A DNA stretch of 64,000 nucleotides, taken from positions 1 through 64,000 of the forward strand of contig JAJDVT010000097.1 in NCBI GenBank assembly GCA_022826005.1. The letters are read 5' to 3'. This stretch comes from Gemmatimonadota bacterium. Lineage in GTDB: Bacteria; Gemmatimonadota; Gemmatimonadetes; Longimicrobiales; Gaopeijiaceae. The notes beneath the pieces are model-generated. The model worked only from the letters and a program-made list of their open reading frames with translations, made no database searches and was not told the DNA's origin. Shown here piece by piece: positions 1-9,749 of the stretch. The first letter of the stretch is position 1. Each line of letters starts with the position of its first letter. The position numbers and the translations under genes are program-made.

Positions 1-2
1 AC

Positions 3-716
3 GCGGTGGACGCCCGGATGCTGGCCACCATGGCGGCCGCTGTCGAAGACCTGCGTCCGACCCAGGCGCGGTCGAAGGGGCAGCGCGACCTTGCCGAGCT
101 CCAGCAGATCCGCGACGCGCTGGTCAGGGATCGGACCGCAATCACCAACCGGAGCAGGAACTTGCGCACTCCCGTGGGCAAGCGGGTCACCGGGCAGAGG
201 CTGAGGCAGATCGACCGCCAGCTGAAGCTCATCGATGCCGAGATCCGGCAGCGGATCGGGGAGGAGAAGGAAATGGAGCGCCGGGCCGAGATCCTGACCT
301 CGATCCCGGGCATCTCGGACATCACCGCCGCGGGACTGATCGTCCACTTGCCGGAACTGGGTATGCTCACTCGGTCGGGAGCCGCCAGCCTCGCGGGACT
401 CGCCCCGGTCACCCGGGAGTCCGGAAACTGGAAGGGACGGAGCTTCATCCAGGGCGGCAGGCACCGGGTCCGCCGGCTGCTCTTCATGCCCGCTCTGGTT
501 GCGGCCCATCACAATCCCGACCTCAAGCGGAAGTACGAGGCGCTCCTCGCCAAGGGGAAGCCGCGCAAGGTCGCCCTGACGGCCGTGATGCGGAAGCTCC
601 TCGTCCTCGCCAACGCCCTGGTGCAGCAGGACCGCACTTGGACGGCGCAGCCGCCGCGCGAGTACTCCTGCCCGGCCTTCCCGACGCCCAGCCCGGCGAG
701 GAGCGTTCACGGATGA
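3..716 (+). CDS. IS110-family transposase, C-terminal part (5' end lies outside the window)
   Basis: The reading frame is open from the window edge, so only about 237 residues of the transposase are visible. Residues 25-95 form a charged, helical linker. Residues about 98-200 match the Transposase_20 (IS116/IS110/IS902) domain: a GI..ITAAGLI helix-hairpin-helix-like stretch, then LAGLAPVTRESG, a GGRHRVRRLLFMPAL block and a final helix ending in LVLANALVQQ. IS110 enzymes join an N-terminal DEDD RuvC-like domain (not visible here) to this domain, which carries the catalytic serine, and are guided by a bridge RNA from the element ends. The likely element end is just downstream, before the hairpin at 821-836. 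Family assignment is firm; completeness cannot be judged. Confidence 0.85.
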   Translation, partial: AVDARMLATMAAAVEDLRPTQARSKGQRDLAELQQIRDALVRDRTAITNRSRNLRTPVGKRVTGQRLRQIDRQLKLIDAEIRQRIGEEKEMERRAEILTSIPGISDITAAGLIVHLPELGMLTRSGAASLAGLAPVTRESGNWKGRSFIQGGRHRVRRLLFMPALVAAHHNPDLKRKYEALLAKGKPRKVALTAVMRKLLVLANALVQQDRTWTAQPPREYSCPAFPTPSPARSVHG

Positions 717-1950
717 TCGAGCCGGGCAAGAACGGGCGCCGAAGCGGAAGCGTCGCAAAGGGGCGCTGCGAGGCAAGTTGCTTCGTGACAAACGGGCGTC
801 CGCTTGTGAGATGGATACTTGACCGCCTTAGCGGTCTCCGACGAGCCCGTGCGCCGCGCCCGTGAACGGGCCGGGGCTCGACGCGCCGCATCGGTGTCCT
901 CCACGCGCCCACGCGCCCGTTTGGCTGCCGCAGGACTCGTCCGCTCCGCCGATGCTGGGCACGGCCTTTCCGGCGGCCAAGCCTCGCGGGTTCGGCTTGG
1001 CTGCCGCGGCGCAACAGTTCGGGGCGTGTGTACACGATCCGCTCGGCTGGGCGATCTAGCCAGCCGAAGGGCTTCAACGGCTTCTCGCGTGCCCTCGGGT
1101 GAGGGACCGGCCGCCAGCCTCGGGGTGTCTGCGCCGTTACGAGGTGAAAGGCCGTCATGCGCGTAGCGTCCGGGCTGGAACCCCACCATATGCGGCGCTA
1201 CCCGCCTCGTCGCGATCTCCATGGCATGAAGGCAAACATGGGGTCGCAAAATCACGCAAGTGTATGGGATGTAGGATATTTCCCACCTTGCGCCGTGGCA
1301 GCGACTTGCGGAATCGGAGTCCGACTACGCGCCGCCAGTCGCGTCCCGATGGCCCGTCCCACTCCGCGCGTACCAAGCGGTCCAAGACGTTCGGGGGCTT
1401 CGCCGCGAAAGCCATCGGGTAAGGTGAGGGCGTGTCCCCGAGGACCACGTTCACCCGCGTGTCGACCAACTGCTTCGGCGTCTCCATGCCCGAACGCTGA
1501 AGTGCCCCTCGCCAGCAAGTCAACCCGTCGGAGATTTCCTACCGTTCCAGAACGTTCCAGGTCGTACCATGCCGTCTCAACCCCGGCGAATACCGCCGCC
1601 ACTGGCGCAGAACGACACCCCCGCAACGTCTCGGGAGTTGCGGTTGCTCGTCCGGCCGTGGTTTCATACGCTAGCCGGAGCGCCGTGTCCGCCAGGCAGC
1701 CCTGAAGTCTGAGTTGTTCGGCGAATTCCCCGAAGAGTTCGTATCTTCCTTCACCATCCCTGAGACACGGCCCGCTCCGTCGACATTCGCAGGTCTCTGA
1801 TCCGGGCACTCGCCGAGTTCGCAATCGGTTGCTTGGACGGGGAAGCCCGCCCCATCATTCGACCGCCCCTGCCGAAGACCCCCACTAGACTAGACTGCCC
1901 GCGCCCGAGATGATCTCTACTCCAGCGACCGTCCCCGACTCACGACACCG
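717..1950. other. IS110 right flank and 1.1 kb without a convincing gene
   Basis: Bases 717-820 probably belong to the IS110 right end, and a perfect 6-bp hairpin (GACCGC/GCGGTC, 821-836) follows. Several overlapping open frames run on both strands, as expected for GC-rich DNA. None has a recognisable domain, a clear ribosome binding site or consistent codon bias. The minus-strand frame 1155-1523 (122 codons) is the least unlikely, but I recognise nothing in it. The stretch looks like decayed insertion-site DNA upstream of the helicase operon. Confidence 0.5.
821..836. repeat. Perfect hairpin at the presumed IS110 right boundary
   Basis: GACCGC, a CTTA loop and GCGGTC form a six-base-pair inverted repeat directly after the presumed IS110 end. 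Stem-loops are common insertion targets of IS110-like elements, so this may be part of the original target. That role is inferred from position only. Confidence 0.4.
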
Positions 1951-4900
1951 ATGGGACTGACCCCCCCGCAACCTCCTCAGGACACCGATGGCGCTACGTC
2001 CATCGTGGACAACCGAACGAGGAAGGTCGGTTCATTCCTGGACAGCCATATGGAGCCGGACTGCCTGCTTTCCGTGGTCTCCGCGTACTTCACGATCTAC
2101 GGGTACGGGGACCTGCGCGCCCGCCTCGAAGGGATACGCCGGATGCGGTTCCTGTACGGGGACCCGCGAGGAGTCGGCGCGCTGGACCCGGAGGAGGCCG
2201 AGGACAAAGCGTTCCGGCTAACGGACGAAGGAGGCTTGGAGTTGACGCAGGCACTGCGCCAGAAGCCATTGGCCCGTGCTTGCGCGGATTGGATCGAGCG
2301 GAAGTCCGACATCCGCACGGTCAGCCGGAGAAACTTCCTCCACGGAAAGATGTACCACGTCGCGAACCCCGGCGGCACGGCCGCCGCCCTTGTGGGAAGC
2401 TCGAACTTCACACGCCGGGGGCTCGGGCTGGGTCAGGCTCCGAACATCGAACTCAATCTCGAGGTGCGGAACCCATCGGATCGTGAGCCGCTAATCGAGT
2501 GGTTTGACGACCTCTGGCGTAACGAGCGGATAACCCGCGATGCGAAACAAGAGGTGTTGGACGAACTCGACAGGCTCGGCCGGGACTACTCGCCGGAGTT
2601 CGTCTACTACAAGACACTGTACCATGTCCTTGGCGACCGCTTGGACCGCGAGAGCGCAGGTCGCGAGCTCGCCGGTAGTGTCCACCTGTTCGATTCGCGC
2701 ATCTGGACCCAACTCTACCCCTTCCAGCAGCACGGCGTGATTAGCGCCATCAATCGACTTGAGAAGCACAACGGTTGCATCATCGCCGACAGCGTGGGGC
2801 TGGGGAAGACCTTCACGGCGTTGGGCGTGATCAAGTACTTCGAGGCACGAAACAAGGATGTGCTGGTGCTGTGCCCGAGCCGACTCAAGGAGAACTGGCT
2901 GAGGTATCCGGTGAGCGCGCGCCGAGCCTCCAACCCCTTCATCGCCGACCGGTTCGACTACACTGTTCTCGCCCATACGGATCTGAGCCGGACCAGTGGC
3001 AAGGCCGGAATCGTCGATCTGGCCGATTTCCCATGGAGCGCCTTCGGCCTGATCGTCATCGACGAGTCCCACAACTTCCGCAACGAGGGCCGCGACAAGA
3101 AGGACGAGGAAGGGAACCTAGTGTCCCGGAGTCGCTACCGGCGCCTGCTCGAAGAGGTCATCAAGAAGGGAGTGCCGACCAAGGTCCTCATGCTCTCCGC
3201 GACCCCAGTGAACACCAGCCTCCACGTCTTGCGCAACCAGATCTACCTGATGACCGAGAAACGGGAGGACGCGTTCACGGGGCTGGGTGTCGGTGCCATC
3301 AAGCGGGTGTTCGGGCGCGCACAGAAGGCGTTCCAGACATGGGAGAAGAACCGGTCAGACGACGGCACCAGGAACAAGGCGGTCCTCTTGGAACGCCTCG
3401 GGGCCGACTTCCTGACCGTGCTTGATGCGGTGACCATCGCCCGGTCACGCCACCACATCCGCGCCTACTATCCCGACTTCGAGAAGGAGCACGGCGCTTT
3501 CCCGGAGCGTGCTACGCCGAGGAACCTGCATCCGCCCACAGACACGCGGGGCAAGCTGTCTTACGACCAACTGCACGAGGCCATCAGCCGATTCAGGATG
3601 GCCGCCTACATGCCGTCTCTGTATAAGACAGACACGACAGACCTGGATGAGGAAAAGAAGAAGTTGAATTTCGACCAGCGCGACCGGGAAAGGTGGCTCA
3701 TCGGGATGATCCGGGTGAACCTGCTCAAGCGTCTGGAGAGTTCGGTGGACTCGTTCGCGCTGACCATGGAGCGGATTATCGAGAAGATGGACGAGATCCT
3801 GAGAATGATCGAGCGGTGGGAGGCGACGGGCGAAGGCAGGCACCAGTTCGGGCTGGACGTTGCGGAGGACGAAGAGGACGACGACTTCACGTTGGGTCAA
3901 GGAACAGCCTCGTACCCGCTTGAAGAGCTCGCTGTGGAGCGCCTGCAACGCGACCTCCGCAAAGACCGTGACAACTTCCGCGCGATCTTGAGTCAGACGC
4001 GCATGGTCACCCCGGAGCGCGACGCGAAGCTCAAGGCGCTGAGGGGTGTCCTAGCCGAAAAGGTGCGCGAGGCACCGACGGACACCGAAGGACGACCGAA
4101 CCGCAAGGCGCTCGTCTTCACCACCTTTTCCGACACGGCCCTGTACCTCTACCAGAACTTGGAGGAGTGGGCGCGCGAGGCGAATGTCAGCATGGCTCTG
4201 GTGGCCGGCAGCAAGGGCAACAGAACGATGGCTGGGAGTGTCCGGTTTGAGGACATTCTCGCCCGCTTCTCGCCGCGTTCGCAGTTGATGTCGGACGGCG
4301 AATGGACGAACGGAAGACCGGACGCGGAAGACGAGATAGACATCCTGATCGCCACCGACTGCCTCTCGGAGGGGCAGAACCTTCAGGACTGCGATCTGGT
4401 GGTCAACTACGACATCCACTGGAACCCCGTCCGACTCATGCAGCGCATGGGGAGAATCGACCGAATAGGGAGCGCCAATCGCCAGGTTCGGATGATCAAC
4501 TTCTGGCCCACCAACGACCTGGACCGGTACCTGGACCTCAAGAACCGGGTCGAAGCGCGTATGATGCTGGCCGACGCCGCCGGGACGGGAGCGGACGACC
4601 CACTCGCACTGGACGCCGACGCGGACGGGGTGGGCAAGGCTAGAAAAGCGGCGGAGCAGGACTTGAAGTTCCGGGACCAGCAGTTGCTCAAGCTCCGGGA
4701 AGAGACCCTGGACATGGAGGACGCGGAAGATGGCGTTTCTCTGACCGACTTCACGCTCGACGACTTTCTGGCCGACCTATACAACTACCTGCAACGCAAC
4801 AGAAATGCGCTGGAGGAGGCCCCATTCGGCCTGCTCGCGGTGGTACCGTCATGGTGGGAGAAGGATGGTACGCGTGAGCGGCCCGGCGGGCTACGACCCG

Positions 4901-5316
4901 GCGCGATCTTCTGCCTGAAGCAGAGGCGGAGCCCCAAAGATCCCACCCCGAACCGGCTCCAGCCGTACTTCTTGGCCTACGTCCGAGAGGACCGCACCGT
5001 GCGGTACAGCTTCGCGAACGCTAAGGAGATTCTAGCGCTCTTCGGGGCGGTGGCGCGGGGACGTGACAAGCCGCTCCGAGCCCTCGTGGATGCGTTCGAC
5101 AACGAGACGGGCCACGGCGAGAGGATGGCGAAGTATGACCGGATGGCGCGAGCCGCGCTCGGAAGCATCGTGCGCCCATTCCACAAGAAGATGCTGGCGG
5201 GGCTGACCCAGCGCCGTGGCGCGAGGATCTCGAAACGTGCGGAACAGCCGAGTAGCGAAGACAACTTCGAGCTTGTGACTTGGGTGGTGATCCGGGACGA
5301 GTCCGATGGAGCCTGA
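1951..5316 (+). CDS. PLD-nuclease/SNF2-type helicase of a restriction-like defence pair
   Basis: The 1121-residue protein starts with a phospholipase-D-type nuclease domain (about residues 20-200). It contains HGK at about residue 131 and a following VGSSNFT block, the HKD-nuclease signature. An SF2/SNF2 helicase follows: Walker A GLGKT near residue 285, motif II DESH near 370, SATP near 417 and motif VI QRMGRIDRIGS near 831-841. The C-terminal 250 residues are acidic and helical. Such proteins translocate on DNA and can cut through the PLD domain. Its stop overlaps the methylase start by 11 bases, so the two are one operon. BREX type 3 BrxHII and DISARM helicases are related, but no PglZ, BrxC or DrmB is present here. 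Activity is inferred from domains. Confidence 0.85.
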   Translation: MGLTPPQPPQDTDGATSIVDNRTRKVGSFLDSHMEPDCLLSVVSAYFTIYGYGDLRARLEGIRRMRFLYGDPRGVGALDPEEAEDKAFRLTDEGGLELTQALRQKPLARACADWIERKSDIRTVSRRNFLHGKMYHVANPGGTAAALVGSSNFTRRGLGLGQAPNIELNLEVRNPSDREPLIEWFDDLWRNERITRDAKQEVLDELDRLGRDYSPEFVYYKTLYHVLGDRLDRESAGRELAGSVHLFDSRIWTQLYPFQQHGVISAINRLEKHNGCIIADSVGLGKTFTALGVIKYFEARNKDVLVLCPSRLKENWLRYPVSARRASNPFIADRFDYTVLAHTDLSRTSGKAGIVDLADFPWSAFGLIVIDESHNFRNEGRDKKDEEGNLVSRSRYRRLLEEVIKKGVPTKVLMLSATPVNTSLHVLRNQIYLMTEKREDAFTGLGVGAIKRVFGRAQKAFQTWEKNRSDDGTRNKAVLLERLGADFLTVLDAVTIARSRHHIRAYYPDFEKEHGAFPERATPRNLHPPTDTRGKLSYDQLHEAISRFRMAAYMPSLYKTDTTDLDEEKKKLNFDQRDRERWLIGMIRVNLLKRLESSVDSFALTMERIIEKMDEILRMIERWEATGEGRHQFGLDVAEDEEDDDFTLGQGTASYPLEELAVERLQRDLRKDRDNFRAILSQTRMVTPERDAKLKALRGVLAEKVREAPTDTEGRPNRKALVFTTFSDTALYLYQNLEEWAREANVSMALVAGSKGNRTMAGSVRFEDILARFSPRSQLMSDGEWTNGRPDAEDEIDILIATDCLSEGQNLQDCDLVVNYDIHWNPVRLMQRMGRIDRIGSANRQVRMINFWPTNDLDRYLDLKNRVEARMMLADAAGTGADDPLALDADADGVGKARKAAEQDLKFRDQQLLKLREETLDMEDAEDGVSLTDFTLDDFLADLYNYLQRNRNALEEAPFGLLAVVPSWWEKDGTRERPGGLRPGAIFCLKQRRSPKDPTPNRLQPYFLAYVREDRTVRYSFANAKEILALFGAVARGRDKPLRALVDAFDNETGHGERMAKYDRMARAALGSIVRPFHKKMLAGLTQRRGARISKRAEQPSSEDNFELVTWVVIRDESDGA

Positions 5317-8300
5317 CGCCAGCGCTGCGGGCCATCCGGCGGTAATCCGGAAAGCGATCCGGGACGCGCTTCAGAACTTCGAGACGGGGCGTCTCCGCAC
5401 GCGCGCCGTGGCGTTGCTTGAGGTTCTCGGATACAGTAGCGCGCGCCACGAAGAGGATTTCGACTTCGCGTGGGATGAGTTCTTGGAATGGGCTGATGAA
5501 GAGGCACCCGACCGGAGGATCGCCAAGAGGCCGCGGGAAGCCGTACAGCAGACCTTGGACCGTATCGACATGGTCTTCCAGTATACGGAGGACGAGTTCG
5601 GCGTTCAGGCAGACCTCTTTGGTGCCTACGAAGCCAGCCGGGCCGAGTCCTTCCTGTTTCTCGCCGTGGACCTCGCGGATGGAGATCATCCACGCCACAA
5701 GCTGGCGGAGATGACCCGTGCGATCAATCGTCCCTTCATGATGCCCGTCATCGTGTTCTTCCGGCATCGCCGTGAGGACGGATCCACGGTCCTGACGCTG
5801 GCGGTGATCCACCGACGAGCACACATGCGGAATCCGGAGCGGGATGTCCTCGAACGGGCCACTCTGGTCAAGGACATCCGGGTGACCAACCCGCATCGAG
5901 CGCACGTCGAGATTCTGGGAGACTTGGCGCTCGGTTGCTTGGAACTGTCCGCGGCGACGTTTGATGCACTCCATCGGGCTTGGGAGCGCGTCCTCGATAC
6001 GGAGAAGCTCAACAAGCGTTTCTACTCCGAGCTCTTCGAGTGGTTCAAGCGGGCTGTGTCCGAATCCTCCTTTCCCGATGCCGCGCGACCGGAGGAGCAG
6101 GTCATACGCCTGATCACGCGATTGCTGTTTGTGTGGTTTCTCAAAGAAAAGAGGCTGGTGGCCGAAGACTGGTTCGACGAACGCGCGATGCAGACGATGC
6201 TGAGCGATTTCGGTGGGTCGGACTACTATAGGGCGGTACTGGAGAACCTGTTTTTCGAGACGCTCAACAGGCCAATGGACCAGCGCGGATTCAGCACCCG
6301 CGTCCCCACTACCGCTGGTCACCAAGTGTACCCAGGCCAGCGCCACCACGGGTCGCTGATTCGCGACATGGATCGGTTCGGAGCGCTGATGCGGCAAACG
6401 CCCTTCGTCAACGGCGGGCTGTTCGACCGCTTGGACGACGAGATGTCAGGAGATACCGCAGACGCAATCGACCTGCTTGGCGGTGCCGATCTGGACGGTA
6501 CGAAAGCTGCTCGGCACGTCGTGGGCGGCGGAGCCGGGCCTGATGTGCCAGATTCGCTGTTCTTTGGAGAGGGCGGTCTCATTGACCTACTCCACCGCTA
6601 CAAGTTCACGGTCGAAGAGAACACGCCGGTGGAGATAGAGGTTGCGCTCGATCCAGAACTCCTCGGTCGAGTTTTCGAGAACTTACTTGCTGCTCACAAC
6701 CCGGAAACCCGCGAGCAGGTCCGTGGAGACCGGAAACGAACCGGCTCATTCTATACGCCGCGCAACATCGTGGACTACATGGTAGACCAAGCGCTAATCC
6801 TAGCGATTGGGACTCACGTCCAGCCCGGTGACGGAGATCTCGTGTTCTGGCGCGAGCGGCTGAGCTACCTACTGGACTACGAGGACGGCGAGGACGGCGG
6901 CGAACTATTCGAAGAAGCGGACTCGCACGCGATCATCGGCGCGATCTCCAAGCTGCGGGTCCTGGACCCAGCAGTCGGGTCCGGGGCGTTCGCCATGGCC
7001 GCGCTCCAGAAGCTGACATTGGCCCTCCGCCGTTTGGATCCCGACAACGAAGTGTGGCGGCAACTCCAGAAGGAGAGGGCCATGGACCGTGCCGACTCAG
7101 CTTTCGACGAGCGGTCGCGGTCGGCGCGCGACGAGGAATTGCTCGAAATCAGCGAGGCCTTTTCCCGGTACTCAGGGGACTTCGGACGGAAGCTCTACCT
7201 GATCCAGAACAGCATCTTCGGGGTGGACATTCAACCCATCGCGTGTTCCATCGCGCGCCTTCGCTTCTTCATCTCGTTGGCCATCGAACAGGAACAGGAC
7301 GACGCGGCTGACAACTTGGGCATCACGCCCCTTCCGAATCTCGACACGCGCATCGTGGCGGCGTCCACCCTGCTGGGCTTGAGTGAAGAACAACGAACCT
7401 TCCCGGGGGACCGGGCGCACGACATCGAGGAGCGTCTCGTCGCCAACCGGGAACGGCACTTCCATGCGAGGTCCAGGCCTGAAAAGCTGGACTGCACCAG
7501 GAGGGATAAGGCTCTCCGGAAAGCTCTGGCCACGGAGTTGCGCGAAGCGGGATTCTCCGAGAGTGTAGCGATGAAGATCGCCAATTGGGATCCATACGAC
7601 CAGAACGCCAGCGCCGATTGGTTCGAGCCGCGATTCATGTTCGGCGTGAGAGAGGGCTTCGACATCCTCATCGGCAATCCACCGTATGTGCGAGCCGACT
7701 TCCCGGATGATCGGCACAAGGAGCTCCGGGAACGCATCATGGCAAGCGGACGATACGAGACCCTGTGGGAAAAGTGGGATCTCTTCGTTCCCTTCATCGA
7801 GAGAGGCTTCCGACTCTTGAGGCCCAGCGGCGCGATCGCGTACATCGTCTCCGACGCCTACTGCCACGCCAAGTACGCGGAGAAGTCCCAGCACTGGTTC
7901 CTGAGCAATGCCCGGATCGTTCGTCTGGACTTCCTGAGCAGGCTTCGTGTCTTCGAGGCGACCGTGAGGAACGTCGTTTTCGTGTACCAGAAGGCGGATG
8001 GACGACTGAACCGGCCGGAACGCAGGCTTCACGACGGGAGCTTTGGCCGGATTACCCAACTGCCCACCAATCAACAAGGCAAACTGACGCCCCGCCAGTT
8101 GTTCTTCCCCGAGGACACGGCTTCACCGTGGTCTGAGGGGCACGGGAATGCCACAGTGCCGCTGGATCGGATCTGCTACATCAGTAAAGGGATGGTCGCC
8201 CACGCCCACGAGAAGCGTGCTCCGGGGGAGTTTCGCTTGGAGGACTTAGTAGCTGATGTGCGAGACGCGCGGCATCCGAAGCGGTATGTGGAGGGGAAAC

Positions 8301-8908
8301 ACTTGGCGCGATGGCTTCCGGCGACCCATAGATGGCTGGAATGGGGTACGAATCGGTGCCCCAGCCTGCTCAGTCGGCCCACGTTTCCCGAGAGGTATGA
8401 GGTCGACGAGAAGCTGATCGCGGCCGATATGGCTGCGGGTGCTTCGCAGTTGCGCGTTGCTTACGACTCGTCGAAACTGCTGCACAACCACTCGGCCTGG
8501 TCCTTCGTGCGGTGGACGGATCTCCGGAATGTCCGCAATCGCTCCATCAAGCTGAAGACCCGCTATAGGGACGAAAGGCCGAAGCGCCCGGATCTGCCGC
8601 TGCGTGAGGATCTGGAGGAGACCAGCAACCGTTTTCGGATCAAGTTCCTCCTCGGCGTCATGAATTCGGCGCCGGCCCGGGACTTCCTGCTCGCCAATCG
8701 TCGCAGCAACATCCATCTCTATCCGGACGACTGGGCCAGATTGCCGATTCCGGATTGCACCGAAGCGGAGCAGGCCGAAGTTGCGCGCATCGTGGGCGCG
8801 ATTCTGACGGCGAAGAACTCGGACATCGCAGCCGATGTGAGAGCCGAGGAGGAGGACTTGGATCGCGTAGTGCGGAACCTCTACGGCATTCAGACGCATG
8901 GGGAATAG
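5306..8908 (+). CDS. Eco57I/PglX-type N6-adenine DNA methyltransferase
   Basis: This 1200-residue protein is the partner of the upstream helicase. Residues 1-200 form an unassigned domain. Residues 250-450 are helical. TGSFYTPR (about 479) opens the methylase core, motif I is DPAVGSGAF (about 553) and the catalytic NPPY is at about 790. The C-terminal 350 residues look like a target-recognition domain and end in a WARLPIPD block typical of type IIG and PglX enzymes. The family transfers a methyl group from AdoMet to N6 of adenine in an asymmetric site. I see no confident PD-(D/E)XK site in the N-terminus, so cleavage probably depends on the helicase/PLD partner. That division of labour is inferred. 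Confidence 0.88.
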   Translation: MEPDASAAGHPAVIRKAIRDALQNFETGRLRTRAVALLEVLGYSSARHEEDFDFAWDEFLEWADEEAPDRRIAKRPREAVQQTLDRIDMVFQYTEDEFGVQADLFGAYEASRAESFLFLAVDLADGDHPRHKLAEMTRAINRPFMMPVIVFFRHRREDGSTVLTLAVIHRRAHMRNPERDVLERATLVKDIRVTNPHRAHVEILGDLALGCLELSAATFDALHRAWERVLDTEKLNKRFYSELFEWFKRAVSESSFPDAARPEEQVIRLITRLLFVWFLKEKRLVAEDWFDERAMQTMLSDFGGSDYYRAVLENLFFETLNRPMDQRGFSTRVPTTAGHQVYPGQRHHGSLIRDMDRFGALMRQTPFVNGGLFDRLDDEMSGDTADAIDLLGGADLDGTKAARHVVGGGAGPDVPDSLFFGEGGLIDLLHRYKFTVEENTPVEIEVALDPELLGRVFENLLAAHNPETREQVRGDRKRTGSFYTPRNIVDYMVDQALILAIGTHVQPGDGDLVFWRERLSYLLDYEDGEDGGELFEEADSHAIIGAISKLRVLDPAVGSGAFAMAALQKLTLALRRLDPDNEVWRQLQKERAMDRADSAFDERSRSARDEELLEISEAFSRYSGDFGRKLYLIQNSIFGVDIQPIACSIARLRFFISLAIEQEQDDAADNLGITPLPNLDTRIVAASTLLGLSEEQRTFPGDRAHDIEERLVANRERHFHARSRPEKLDCTRRDKALRKALATELREAGFSESVAMKIANWDPYDQNASADWFEPRFMFGVREGFDILIGNPPYVRADFPDDRHKELRERIMASGRYETLWEKWDLFVPFIERGFRLLRPSGAIAYIVSDAYCHAKYAEKSQHWFLSNARIVRLDFLSRLRVFEATVRNVVFVYQKADGRLNRPERRLHDGSFGRITQLPTNQQGKLTPRQLFFPEDTASPWSEGHGNATVPLDRICYISKGMVAHAHEKRAPGEFRLEDLVADVRDARHPKRYVEGKHLARWLPATHRWLEWGTNRCPSLLSRPTFPERYEVDEKLIAADMAAGASQLRVAYDSSKLLHNHSAWSFVRWTDLRNVRNRSIKLKTRYRDERPKRPDLPLREDLEETSNRFRIKFLLGVMNSAPARDFLLANRRSNIHLYPDDWARLPIPDCTEAEQAEVARIVGAILTAKNSDIAADVRAEEEDLDRVVRNLYGIQTHGE

Positions 8909-9112
8909 CACCGCAGGCCGGAGTCAAGAGGATCAACAAGACCGACTCGATCAAGGTCAATAAAGAGCGCCCACGACTGGTGTCTCAATTCGGCGAAACG
9001 CAGCAGCAAGCGGCAAGGGAAGCAGACACCCCCGATCCCGCGGCCGCCACGCCGAGCAGGCCGGTCCGGCCCCCGAGGGTCCGATGCATTGGCCGTGCCG
9101 ATGGTTCCGGCG

Positions 9113-9226
9113 CTACTGACGGCGCGGAGGAAACAGGCGGCGGACAGCGGCTCGCACGTCGGTGGACAGTCCGAAGATGATGGCGACGGCCACCGCCCCG
9201 AGGGCAAAGTAGAGGACCAGGTTCAC
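9113..9226 (-). CDS. 37-aa single-span membrane peptide, coupled to the gene upstream
   Basis: A GTG-started frame encodes 37 residues: a hydrophobic span (residues 2-20, LVLYFALGAVAVAIIFGL) followed by a basic tail rich in Arg and ending PPRRQ. The GTG start overlaps the TGA of the preceding 101-aa gene (GTGA), implying translational coupling. The positive-inside rule would place the C-terminus in the cytoplasm. It is too short for standard gene callers. The coupling and the clean hydrophobic/basic split make it likely real; function unknown. Confidence 0.55.
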   Translation of the reverse strand: MNLVLYFALGAVAVAIIFGLSTDVRAAVRRLFPPRRQ

Positions 9227-9528
9227 GCCCCGACCTCCGGGAACCGATCCGACTGCTCACCCGCCGGTATCTGGCGGAGCTTCCGCACCGCGCGCGACAC
9301 GTCGCGGGCATCGGAGCGAATCAGGAGCCAATCGTCGCCGAACCGGGTCAGGCGCACCCAACACAACCCGTCCCCGGCCTCGTCGATGGCGACCACTTCA
9401 CGGACGTGAATCTTCCGCCCGTAGGCTTGCCCGATGATTCCGCTGTCACTCACGGTATAGACCCGCCCCTGTTTGATCCGATCCCTGCACGGAACGCCGT
9501 ACTGGCGTAGGACCCCCACAACTTTCAC
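9223..9528 (-). CDS. Small hypothetical protein (101 aa)
   Basis: The open frame extends further upstream, but that part is Arg/Pro-rich and unlike protein. The plausible start is the GTG at 9528 (Met-Lys-Val-Val-Gly), preceded by a G-rich stretch. The product is mixed alpha/beta with patterns such as GRVYTVSDSG, CWVRLTRFGDDWLL and a C-terminal helix. I recognise no family. It ends in the GTGA overlap with the 37-aa membrane peptide. A 221-base gap separates it from the nuclease gene upstream on the same strand, so it may be read through from that operon. Confidence 0.5.
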   Translation of the reverse strand: MKVVGVLRQYGVPCRDRIKQGRVYTVSDSGIIGQAYGRKIHVREVVAIDEAGDGLCWVRLTRFGDDWLLIRSDARDVSRAVRKLRQIPAGEQSDRFPEVGA

Positions 9529-9749
9529 GGGCAATCTAGTACCCCACCCTCCAGCCCGAAATACGGACTGCGCGCCGGTCCCTGTCCCCCGGCTCGATGC
9601 CGCGAACTCCCGACTGGGCATCCATCGCGGCTCCGGAACGGAAAGCGTCCCAATTGGGGGCTCTGTGGCACTGGGTCGCTCAGGTCGCTTGCGGTCCGGT
9701 CGCCCCGTCGGTGTGCGGGTGGCGGCAACGAAACGAGCCGCCAATCGGC

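Noticed and set aside
1155-1523. 122-codon minus-strand frame after the IS110 end
   Set aside because: No domain, no ribosome site, and overlapped by other equally long open frames.
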